Assembly (NCBI RefSeq): GCF_001855385.1
Contig: NZ_MKIE01000005.1
Coordinates: 112,915 to 176,914 of the forward strand
DNA length: 64,000 nt
Reading direction: 5' to 3'
Origin: Andreesenia angusta
GTDB taxonomy: Bacteria > Bacillota > Clostridia > Tissierellales > Gottschalkiaceae
Position 1 is the stretch's first letter. Every line of letters begins with the position of its first letter. Below are positions 51,553-58,851 of this stretch, piece after piece. The translations under genes were made by a program, and so were the position numbers. The notes below the pieces were generated by a model that was not told the origin of the DNA, did not search any database, and saw only the letters and a list, made by a program, of their open reading frames with translations.

Positions 51553-52296
51553 CTAGATTAAATTTTTAATATCCCTTTCAGCAATTTCCATTCGTTCCTC
51601 TTGCGTAGCCATGTCTGAAAGGTCGTACTCGATGATTTTTCTGTCGTTCAGAAGAAGCACCTTGTCTGCTTTACCGAAGATTTCGACTACGTCATGCGTC
51701 ACCATTATGAGACTTATACCCAGTTTTTTGTTTAAATCATCTAGTATTTCATAAAAATCTCCCTGTGAAGCTGTGTCGACTCCCACTAGTGGCTCGTCCA
51801 TAAATATTATGTCTGGATTGCTCACAAGTAGCCTTGCTATGAAAACCCTCTGCTGCTGTCCACCTGAAAGCGTGCCTATTATTCGAGTTTTGTAGTTTTC
51901 CATCCCAACTGCCTTTAGAGACTCCTCTATGCTCTCTCTGTCTTTTCTCCCCAGCATCTTAATTATTCCCTTTTTAGAGTAAAGATTGGCTCCAACTACT
52001 TCTTCCACAGTTGCAGGGAAGTTAGAATTAAAAGACCTGACCTGCTGTGAAAGATACCCTATGCTTCCCCACTCCTTAAATTCATTTAATTTCTTGCCCT
52101 TTATATATATATCCCCACTCTTAGGCTTGAGTAACCCTAGCATCAGCTTGAGGAGTGTACTCTTTGCAGACCCATTCTTTCCAACTATACCTACATACTC
52201 CCCGCTTCGTATCTCTAAGTCCACGTTTTCCAAAAGGTTTTCGCCATTTTCGTACCCGAAAGTGAGGTTGTTTAGCTCAAGTATCTTTTCGTCCAT
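51553..52296 (-). CDS. znuC: Zinc ABC transporter ATP-binding protein
   Basis: A 247-residue ABC ATPase. Walker A is GIVGKNGSAKSTLLKLMLG (with Ala-Lys as in ZnuC/AdcC types), the Q-loop SQQVRSF, the signature TLSGGQQQRVFIARLL, Walker B DIIFMDEPLVGVD and the switch His in MVTHDVVEIF. Its ATG shares an A with the znuA stop (TAATG), so translation is coupled. Confidence 0.95.
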   Translation of the reverse strand: MDEKILELNNLTFGYENGENLLENVDLEIRSGEYVGIVGKNGSAKSTLLKLMLGLLKPKSGDIYIKGKKLNEFKEWGSIGYLSQQVRSFNSNFPATVEEVVGANLYSKKGIIKMLGRKDRESIEESLKAVGMENYKTRIIGTLSGGQQQRVFIARLLVSNPDIIFMDEPLVGVDTASQGDFYEILDDLNKKLGISLIMVTHDVVEIFGKADKVLLLNDRKIIEYDLSDMATQEERMEIAERDIKNLI

Positions 52297-53234
52297 TACT
52301 TAAGCAACTCCTTCTTGATATTTTCTAGATTCTCTTCCATGAGGGTGATGTAGTTGTCTCCTCTGGCTAGGTTTTCCTCAGTGAGCCCTTCTACTGTATT
52401 TAGGACCGATGGCTCTAGCTCTGCCTCTTTAGATATCATCTCGGCGGATTTAGGGCTTGCAAGCGTCTCGAAGTAGATATACTTCAGGTTCTTTTCCTTC
52501 GAAGCGTCTATAAGCCTTGAAAGCGTCCTCGGACTAGGCTCGGAACTTGGACTGACTCCTGCAACAGAAAGCTGCTCTATTTCGTAGTCTCTTGCCAAAT
52601 ATCCAAAGGCCGAGTGGGACACAAGTATGGTGTTGCTAGTTCTGTTTTTCAGTTCATCCATATACCTATTGTCCAGCTCTGAAAATTTGGCTGAAAGAGA
52701 TTCATAGTTCTCTCTGTATCTTTCACTGTTTTCTGGATCTAGCTCTGAGAGTTTCTCTTTCACTTCATTCGCTATTTTATCCATATTCCTTATGCTTAGC
52801 CAAATATGAGGATCCTTGCTGCCATGGCCCTGCTCGTCTTCATGGTTGTCTTCTTCCTCTTCGTGGCTTTCATCCATGTCTATAAGTTCCACATAAGAGC
52901 TCGCCTCCATGGCTTTCCCATCGCCTATCTCTGAAGACACTTTTTCCGCCCAAGGCTCAAGTCCAGCCCCATTGTATATAAATAGATCTGCCTTTTCTAT
53001 ATCCGCTATGGTCTTCATAGAAGGCTCGTAGTCATGAGGGTCTGTTCCCTGAGGAACTACGCTCTTTAGCGATACCATATCCCCTCCGATTTCAGACACT
53101 AAAAAATTCATCGGATACATGCTCGTATATACGGTGAGCTTTCCCCCCACCTCTACTGCACTTCTACTGTCTGAACTGCTGCATCCTGCAAGCAAAGTCA
53201 TAATAGAAATCATTATCAATATGAGCTTCTTCAC
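52296..53234 (-). CDS. znuA: Zinc ABC transporter substrate-binding lipoprotein
   Basis: A 312-residue extracellular lipoprotein with a signal peptide ending in the lipobox MTLLAGCSSS. YTSMYPMNFLVSEIGGD opens the binding domain; GTDPHDYEPSMKTI and SHSAFGYLARDYEIEQLS supply metal ligands, and the acidic loop DESHEEEEDNHEDEQGHG, typical of zinc-specific members, lies near residue 125. A GTG start follows AAAGGAGG. It lies 30 bases downstream of the TPM gene with no clear promoter between. Confidence 0.92.
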   Translation of the reverse strand: MKKLILIMISIMTLLAGCSSSDSRSAVEVGGKLTVYTSMYPMNFLVSEIGGDMVSLKSVVPQGTDPHDYEPSMKTIADIEKADLFIYNGAGLEPWAEKVSSEIGDGKAMEASSYVELIDMDESHEEEEDNHEDEQGHGSKDPHIWLSIRNMDKIANEVKEKLSELDPENSERYRENYESLSAKFSELDNRYMDELKNRTSNTILVSHSAFGYLARDYEIEQLSVAGVSPSSEPSPRTLSRLIDASKEKNLKYIYFETLASPKSAEMISKEAELEPSVLNTVEGLTEENLARGDNYITLMEENLENIKKELLK

Positions 53235-53263
53235 ATACCTTCCTCCTTTCATATTGAGAGGAG

Positions 53264-54031
53264 CTACCAGCTTCCGCCAGCTCCTCCTCCTCCTGAAGAA
53301 CCTCCTCCTCCGGAGCCCCTAGAAGATCCGCCTCCAGAGCCACCTCCGAATCCTCCTGGGCCTCTTCCTCCTAGGAAAATCCTTATGATGATCATGGTCA
53401 TAGTTCCTCTGAAAAATATCATATCCAGAATTACAAGCGCAACTACCCCAGCTACAATTAGAATCTTTCCTATTCCAGCTCCTGCGGCATCGCTCTCCAC
53501 TGCTTCCTGCGGGCTCTCTACACCTACATCTCCAAGGTTGTACTCTTTTGAAACTTCCTCTGCCAAGGCATAGAACCCCTGCCTTATTCCTTCATTGTAG
53601 TCCCCGCTTTTGAAGTTCGGAATCACATACTTGTCTCTTATGCCTCCTACTTTCCCGTCAGGGAGAGCCCCTTCGAGCCCGTACCCTATTTCAATCCAAA
53701 GTTCCTGCTCTTCCATAGAGACTAGAAACAGGACTCCGTTGTCTTTTTCACTGTCTCCAATCTCCCACTTCTCAAATAGCTCATTTGCATACTCTTGCGC
53801 TCCTGAGCTGCCTTCGGTATTCTCTACAACAGCTACAACTATCTGGGCTCCTGACTTTTCATCTATCACCTTGTTTGTCTCGACTATCTCTCTTTTGAGG
53901 CTCTCGCTTATAGTTCCAGTCTCGTCATACACATAAAAGTCATATGAGCTTTCCGGCAGCTGAGCCCCGTGGGCAGTACCTGAAAATACGAGAGCTAAAA
54001 GAAGAGCTATAATTCCAATGAGTTTTCTCAT
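53264..54031 (-). CDS. TPM-domain protein with signal peptide (YgcG/Psb32-like)
   Basis: About 255 residues. A signal peptide precedes YDFYVYDETGTISESLKR, then VVAVVENTEGSSGAQEYANE and GVLFLVSMEEQELWIEIGYG, the TPM (Repair_PSII) domain; one membrane segment (about 190-215) follows, and the tail is GGSGGGSSRGSGGGGSSGGG and more. TPM proteins often pair with LemA, as here; roles in envelope or protein quality control are proposed. The ATG is preferred to a GTG three codons upstream. Confidence 0.9.
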   Translation of the reverse strand: MRKLIGIIALLLALVFSGTAHGAQLPESSYDFYVYDETGTISESLKREIVETNKVIDEKSGAQIVVAVVENTEGSSGAQEYANELFEKWEIGDSEKDNGVLFLVSMEEQELWIEIGYGLEGALPDGKVGGIRDKYVIPNFKSGDYNEGIRQGFYALAEEVSKEYNLGDVGVESPQEAVESDAAGAGIGKILIVAGVVALVILDMIFFRGTMTMIIIRIFLGGRGPGGFGGGSGGGSSRGSGGGGSSGGGGAGGSW

Positions 54032-54040
54032 GGCACTCAC

Positions 54041-54607
54041 CTATTCAAACTTCACTTCTGGATTTTCCATATCGCTTTCGCTTATTTCAAAGTATTCCTT
54101 CTGCTCAAAGCCAAACATCCCTGCCATCAGGCTTGTAGGGAACTTTCTTATCCTTGAGTTGTACTGTTGAACCGACTCGTTGTATCTTCCTCTCTCTACA
54201 GCTATCCTGTTCTCAGTTCCAGCAAGCTCGTCTTGAAGCCTTATGAAGTTTTCATTGGACTTGAGTTCCGGATAGCTTTCAACTACTACGTTAAGCCTCG
54301 ATATAGCTCCTGTAAGCGCCTCGTTGGCCTCTGCATATTCTGAAGGGCTTCCTGCCGACTGTATTCTGCTTCTGGCCTCTGTAACCCCCATAAGCACTTC
54401 TCTCTCCTGGTCTGCAAACCCCTGGACTGTATTTACTAGGTTTGGAATGAGGTCCGCCCTTCTCTTCACCACGTTTTCAACCTGGGCCCATTTCCCGTTT
54501 ACATCTTCATCCATGCTCACAAGGCTGTTGTAGCTTCCAACAAGTGAAACTGCTCCAATCAGAACAACCGCAAGCACCGCTATTATAGCTACTAGCTTTT
54601 TACTCAT
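54041..54607 (-). CDS. lemA: LemA-family membrane protein
   Basis: A 188-residue protein with one N-terminal membrane segment (5-25) and an outside helical bundle: YNSLVSMDEDVNGKWAQVEN, RRADLIPNLVNTVQGFADQE and YNSRIRKFPTSLMAGMFGFE are the family blocks. LemA proteins are widespread with poorly known function. Start preceded by AAGGAG. The LemA-TPM pair is a common gene neighbourhood. Confidence 0.92.
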   Translation of the reverse strand: MSKKLVAIIAVLAVVLIGAVSLVGSYNSLVSMDEDVNGKWAQVENVVKRRADLIPNLVNTVQGFADQEREVLMGVTEARSRIQSAGSPSEYAEANEALTGAISRLNVVVESYPELKSNENFIRLQDELAGTENRIAVERGRYNESVQQYNSRIRKFPTSLMAGMFGFEQKEYFEISESDMENPEVKFE

Positions 54608-54624
54608 GCTATCTCACTCCTTAT

Positions 54625-55788
54625 TTATTTTATAAACTCAAGTTCAGCACTCTCCACTGCACTCTTCACAAGTCCCTCTACGTCCAGCACCGACTCTGAC
54701 TCCTCTATGTCCTCTAGCTTCGGCTTTGTCACAGGGTGCTTCGGCAGGAATACTGTACAGCAGTCCTCAAAAGGAAGTATCGATGTTTCATAAGTCTCTA
54801 TGTCTTTTGAAATCTCAACTATATCCGTCTTGTCCGTACCTATAAGCGGTCTGAGTACAGGCAGGCTCACAGATGAGTTTGTGACGTTTATACCCTGTAT
54901 AGTCTGGCTTGCCACTTGCCCAAGGCTTTCTCCCGTTATAAGCGCATCCATGCCTTCTCGCTTGGCTATGGCCTCCGCTATCCTCATCATAAACCTTCTA
55001 GAGATTATGGTCATCTCGTCCTCAGGACAGTTCTTGTTTATCTCTTTCTGTATATTCAAGAGGTTCACGCTGTACAGCTTCATATTTCCGCAGTAAAGCG
55101 AGATTATGTTTGCAAGCTCCTTGACTTTCTCTTCTGCCCTCTCGCTTGTAAACGGATAGCTGTGGAAATGTATCGCGTGGACTTCAACGCCCCTCTTGGC
55201 CATCAAGAATCCTGCAACAGGACTGTCTATTCCGCCTGAAAGCAGCAGCAGACCCTTTCCGTTGGTCCCGACTGGAAGCCCGCCGTATCCCTTGTGCTTC
55301 TCTGTGTAGACATATGCTGAAGTCCTTATGTCTACATATACCATTGTGTCTGGATTGTGTATGTCCACAGACGACCCCTCCAGGTTCTCCAGTATATAGC
55401 CTCCAATATCCCTCGAGATATCAGGCGACTTTATTGGGTATCTCTTGTCTGCTCTCTTTGTGTCTACCTTGAAAGAGCTTTTTCCATTTTCCATCTCCTG
55501 CTTCATGGCATATACAGCTGCCTCTCTTATGGAGTCCATGTCTTTTTCTATCTTGTAGCATGGCGACACATACACTATTCCAAATACCTTTCTGACTCTC
55601 TTTATTATCTCCTCTATATCTTCCGGATTAGGCTCTATATAGAGCTTGCCCTGGTCCTTGCTCACGTGTATGTTCTCGAACTTTCTAAGAGCAAATCTTA
55701 TCTTCCTTATGAGCTGGTTTTCAAAAAAACCTCTGTTCGCCCCTTTTAGAGCTATTTCTCCAAAACTAATGCTGACTACTTTTTTCAT
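54625..55788 (-). CDS. thiI: tRNA 4-thiouridine sulfurtransferase
   Basis: Installs s4U at position 8 of tRNA, drawing sulfur from a cysteine desulfurase. The 387 residues have an N-terminal ferredoxin-like region and THUMP domain (about 60-165), then the PP-loop GLLLLSGGIDSPVAGFLMAK. The C-terminal rhodanese domain of the E. coli protein is absent, as usual in Gram-positives, so sulfur transfer must use other cysteines. The dedicated desulfurase gene lies 12 bases upstream. Confidence 0.95.
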   Translation of the reverse strand: MKKVVSISFGEIALKGANRGFFENQLIRKIRFALRKFENIHVSKDQGKLYIEPNPEDIEEIIKRVRKVFGIVYVSPCYKIEKDMDSIREAAVYAMKQEMENGKSSFKVDTKRADKRYPIKSPDISRDIGGYILENLEGSSVDIHNPDTMVYVDIRTSAYVYTEKHKGYGGLPVGTNGKGLLLLSGGIDSPVAGFLMAKRGVEVHAIHFHSYPFTSERAEEKVKELANIISLYCGNMKLYSVNLLNIQKEINKNCPEDEMTIISRRFMMRIAEAIAKREGMDALITGESLGQVASQTIQGINVTNSSVSLPVLRPLIGTDKTDIVEISKDIETYETSILPFEDCCTVFLPKHPVTKPKLEDIEESESVLDVEGLVKSAVESAELEFIK

Positions 55789-55800
55789 CTTGCACCCCTC

Positions 55801-56961
55801 TTATCTTTTCATTATGCTTCTTATTTCTTCAACTGCTTCTTTAAGCTCTTTTACTGCCAGTTCCACTTCCTCTTTGGTGTTCTGATACCCAAAGCTGACC
55901 CTTATACTCCCCTCTATTTCAGACTCTGAGAGCCCCATGGCGCTTAGCACATGGCTCTTTGTCTTGTCCTTGGATGAGCAGGCTGAAGTAGTGGATATAA
56001 ATATGCCCCTGTCCTCCAGTGTGTGCAGCAGTATCTCTCCTCTAGTTCCCTCGAAAGACAGACTCACTATGTTAGGCAGGAAAACATCCTCTTGCGGAGA
56101 GTTCAGTTTGTACTCCCCTATGCTCTCTCTCAGCTTTTCCAGAAAAGTGCGCTTGAGTCCCTCTATATGTGCGCGATCACTGCTGTAGTTTCTCTCTGAA
56201 ATCTCTACAGCCTTTCCCATCCCAACTATGCCTGTGGTATTTTCTGTACCTGGTCTGTGGCTTTTCTCCTGTCCTCCTCCGTACATAAGAGGCTTTAAGC
56301 TGACTCCCTTCCTTATATAGAGTCCTCCAACGCCTTTAGGAGCGTTTATCTTATGTCCACTGAATGAAAACATATCTACCCCTAGAGACGCCATACTGAG
56401 CTTCAGCTTCCCAAACGCCTGCACCCCGTCTGAGTGAAGATAGGCTTTGCTCTTGCTATCCTTCAATATGTTCTTTATATCTCTTATGGGCTGTATAGCT
56501 CCTGTCTCATTGTTTACAGTCATTACAGACACAAGCACAGTTTCTTCCTTCAGAAGCTCTCTGAACTTTGAAAGCTCTATCAATCCTCTTTCATCCACTT
56601 CAGCATAGTCCACCGATATATTGGGTCTGTTCTCAAGCTCTCTGAATAGATTTAGCACAGAGGCATGCTCCACCTTTGAAGTAATTATGTGGATATCCCT
56701 GTTTTCAAACCTGTCGACTATACCTCTTATGGCCATATTGTTGCTTTCAGTTCCACCTGATGTAAAGTATATCTCATCTTTAGAAGCACCCAAGCTCTCG
56801 GCCACTTTTTTTCTAGAGTCCATGACTTTTTTTTCAGCCTCCAGCCCCAGTCGGTGAAGCGAAGACGGATTTCCGTAGTGGCTCTTCATCATGTCGTATA
56901 TTTCATCTATGACTTCTCCTCTGAGCGGAGTTGTAGCGCTGTTGTCCAAGTAAATATTCAA
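55801..56961 (-). CDS. Cysteine desulfurase (NifS/IscS family)
   Basis: A 386-residue PLP enzyme that frees sulfur from cysteine. YLDNSATTPLRGEVIDE opens it, EVYFTSGGTESNN-type EIYFTSGGTESNNMAIRG follows, the PLP lysine is in MFSFSGHKINAPKGVGGLY, and the active Cys in STTSACSSKDKTKSHVL is in a short loop, typical of class II-like NifZ partners of ThiI. The TTG start, 6 bases after GAGGTGA, is chosen over a GTG three codons upstream inside that site. It forms an operon with thiI. Confidence 0.94.
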   Translation of the reverse strand: MNIYLDNSATTPLRGEVIDEIYDMMKSHYGNPSSLHRLGLEAEKKVMDSRKKVAESLGASKDEIYFTSGGTESNNMAIRGIVDRFENRDIHIITSKVEHASVLNLFRELENRPNISVDYAEVDERGLIELSKFRELLKEETVLVSVMTVNNETGAIQPIRDIKNILKDSKSKAYLHSDGVQAFGKLKLSMASLGVDMFSFSGHKINAPKGVGGLYIRKGVSLKPLMYGGGQEKSHRPGTENTTGIVGMGKAVEISERNYSSDRAHIEGLKRTFLEKLRESIGEYKLNSPQEDVFLPNIVSLSFEGTRGEILLHTLEDRGIFISTTSACSSKDKTKSHVLSAMGLSESEIEGSIRVSFGYQNTKEEVELAVKELKEAVEEIRSIMKR

Positions 56962-57092
56962 GTAAATCACCTCTATATTTTAGGATACCTTTACAGCTTT
57001 GTTTTTACAAGCACAATTTTAAACGCGTACCCACTTCTTATAGAAAAAAACTATTTAAATTCAAAAAACTATAGTTTTTTCTCGTTTTCTTA

Positions 57093-57121
57093 TTGCTTTT
57101 TCTCGATTATCTTGCTATAAT
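57093..57121 (+). promoter_or_regulatory. Promoter of the candidate small RNA
   Basis: TTGCTT (-35) and a perfect TATAAT (-10), spacer 17, facing an intergenic region with no open frame. Confidence 0.65.
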
Positions 57122-57127
57122 TTGCTT

Positions 57128-57250
57128 GTGGTTATCCCCCTGGTAACCTCAATATTGAGATCTCTATTCCCAATACCCCTTTTTGAACGGTTTTACTTGT
57201 AATCCGAAAGGATTAAGAAAAGACTCTCGAACGGAAGAGAGTCTTTTTTC
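57128..57250 (+). ncRNA. Candidate C-rich small RNA, family unknown
   Basis: Between two minus-strand genes, a plus-strand promoter and a strong terminator bound about 123 bases with no ribosome binding site or frame. Structures seen: GGTTA/TAACC hairpin with TCCCCC in its loop, CTCAATATTGAG, and TAATCC-GAAA-GGATTA with a GNRA-type loop. Between them are the C-rich stretches TTCCCAATACCCCTTTTT, which could pair with Shine-Dalgarno sequences, as in RsaE/RoxS-type regulators of Gram-positives. It does not match 6S, SRP, tmRNA or a riboswitch that I know. Confidence 0.55.
57218..57250 (+). terminator. Terminator of the candidate small RNA
   Basis: AAAAGACTCTC/GAGAGTCTTTT with an 8-base loop (GAACGGAA) and six T residues, reading on the plus strand away from the cysteine desulfurase. 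Confidence 0.88.
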
Positions 57251-57263
57251 TTTTTTGTACTTT

Positions 57264-57291
57264 AAAAGCAGGATCAGCTGATCCTGCTTTT
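57264..57291. terminator. Palindromic terminator of the 487-residue gene
   Basis: AAAAGCAGGATCAG and its complement form a perfect 28-base palindrome just after the stop of the minus-strand gene; T runs are short (four). Confidence 0.75.
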
Positions 57292-57292
57292 A

Positions 57293-58756
57293 CTAGTTTA
57301 GCCTGCTCTTTTCAGCGCTTGACCTGTAGTAGTTCATAAGTTCAAGAAGGCTGTTCACAAGTGCAACGCTCTCTTCTTCTCTAGTCGTGAGGTTTATGCT
57401 GTTTGCAAAGTACTCAGAGAAGTCGTTTGGACTTGCAAATACCCCGTCTACAAGAGATATAAGCCTTCTCATTCTGGCCTTTCTCTGTATATTGGATATG
57501 TCCTTTGTATTTCTCTCTATAAAGTCTAGGAAGCTCGCTATAGACTGTTTCAAGTACTGCTCTCCTGCTGGTTCATAGTATGTCACTTCCGTTATCTCAT
57601 CTTTTTCCAGTGCATAGTCGTTTATATAGTTGAGTACATACTGCGCCTTCTGAAGGGCTTCTTTCAGTTCCTCGCTTATCTTGTTCTGCCTGTTGAAGTT
57701 CTCCATAGTCAGCTTTTGGAGTCTGTTGTTTGTATCCTGGAACTTCTTGTCCAGTTCTTTAAACACCTTCTTGTACTGGCTTATAACTCTGGACTGATTT
57801 GTCTTAGGGTTGGTCAAGTAGTTGTTCCAGTCTGTTACAAGCAGCTTTATCTCAGGGTTTTTCAGATTCTCCACTATGCTCTCTCTCAGAATGCTTATAG
57901 CTATCAGTCTGTTGAGTATTATTCCAAATTCCCTGATTATTGTGGATACTTTGTTTATCTCTGCTATAGTGTCGAAAGTGTCGTTGTATATATTGTTTAG
58001 GTCCTCAGTTTTGGCTTGTTTGAAGTCAAAATACCTTGACTCCTGAGCTTTCCTGAAGTACCTGTCAAAGTAAACCCCATACTCCGCTTCCATCGACCCG
58101 TTGAAAACAGTCCTGTATCTAGATACGACTGTGTCTATTATCTCTTGGCTTGCATCTGCCATGGTTCTGCTAAATGCCCCGTCTATCATGCTGTAGTACT
58201 TGTCCTTCGAAACTCTGACAGGAAGTATAGAAGTTATGTCTTTCACTTTCTGCTTTATATTCCTTCCGTCCTCCGATAGGAATATCTGTATGTTCTTGTA
58301 TAGCTTATCAAAGTCTATCTTTTTCTCCATGTCGCTTGCATTCTCTTTCAAGAACTCCCTGTAAGCCAGGTCTTTAGCTATTTCATTTGTATAGGATATT
58401 TCAGTGTTGTAGGAAGACAGACATCTCAGCAGCTTTACAACTTTCTTTCTAAGCGATTTAAGCTCATCTATGTCTAGGCTGTTTTCCTTGTCGAACGCCA
58501 TAACAGGTTTCAAGTCTATTATATCCTGCTTGAACTTCTCGTATAATTTCCTGAACTCCTCGTCTTCCTCTGCTATGACTGATACAAGCTCGCTGTCTTC
58601 TTTTAGAATAGTTCTCAGGTAGAGTGTCCTGTTAAAGATCTCCACATAAGCCATAGTCCCTATTTTAGACAGCTGCTTCTCGTTCGTTCTGCCTATCTCT
58701 TCTACAAGCTCTTCGTTTGTGATATCTATAAATTCTTCTGTGCTTCTCGTATTCAT
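57293..58756 (-). CDS. Unknown 487-residue helical protein
   Basis: I do not recognise this protein. It is cytoplasmic by composition: no signal peptide or membrane segment, almost entirely predicted helical, charged and coiled-coil-like in places (ELDKKFQDTNNRLQKL, SEELKEALQKAQYVL). Repeated RxxxxxxLI/LxxxLxxxI patterns suggest a helical-repeat or bundle protein. The last segment NLTTREEESVALVNSLLELM is acidic. GGAGGAG precedes the ATG. It lies downstream of the orphan methyltransferase in the same direction with a 95-base gap; a functional link is unproven. Confidence 0.75.
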   Translation of the reverse strand: MNTRSTEEFIDITNEELVEEIGRTNEKQLSKIGTMAYVEIFNRTLYLRTILKEDSELVSVIAEEDEEFRKLYEKFKQDIIDLKPVMAFDKENSLDIDELKSLRKKVVKLLRCLSSYNTEISYTNEIAKDLAYREFLKENASDMEKKIDFDKLYKNIQIFLSEDGRNIKQKVKDITSILPVRVSKDKYYSMIDGAFSRTMADASQEIIDTVVSRYRTVFNGSMEAEYGVYFDRYFRKAQESRYFDFKQAKTEDLNNIYNDTFDTIAEINKVSTIIREFGIILNRLIAISILRESIVENLKNPEIKLLVTDWNNYLTNPKTNQSRVISQYKKVFKELDKKFQDTNNRLQKLTMENFNRQNKISEELKEALQKAQYVLNYINDYALEKDEITEVTYYEPAGEQYLKQSIASFLDFIERNTKDISNIQRKARMRRLISLVDGVFASPNDFSEYFANSINLTTREEESVALVNSLLELMNYYRSSAEKSRLN

Positions 58757-58851
58757 CTAATATCTCTCCTCCACTTTAAAGTCTGCATATGCTGTTCAAG
58801 CTTAGATACCTCTCTATAGTATATCATCTTAGCCGTTTTTTTTACACGTGT

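Noticed and set aside
57293..58756. The unknown 487-residue protein as restriction nuclease for the methyltransferase
   Set aside because: No PD-(D/E)xK, HNH, GIY-YIG or PLD motif is visible.
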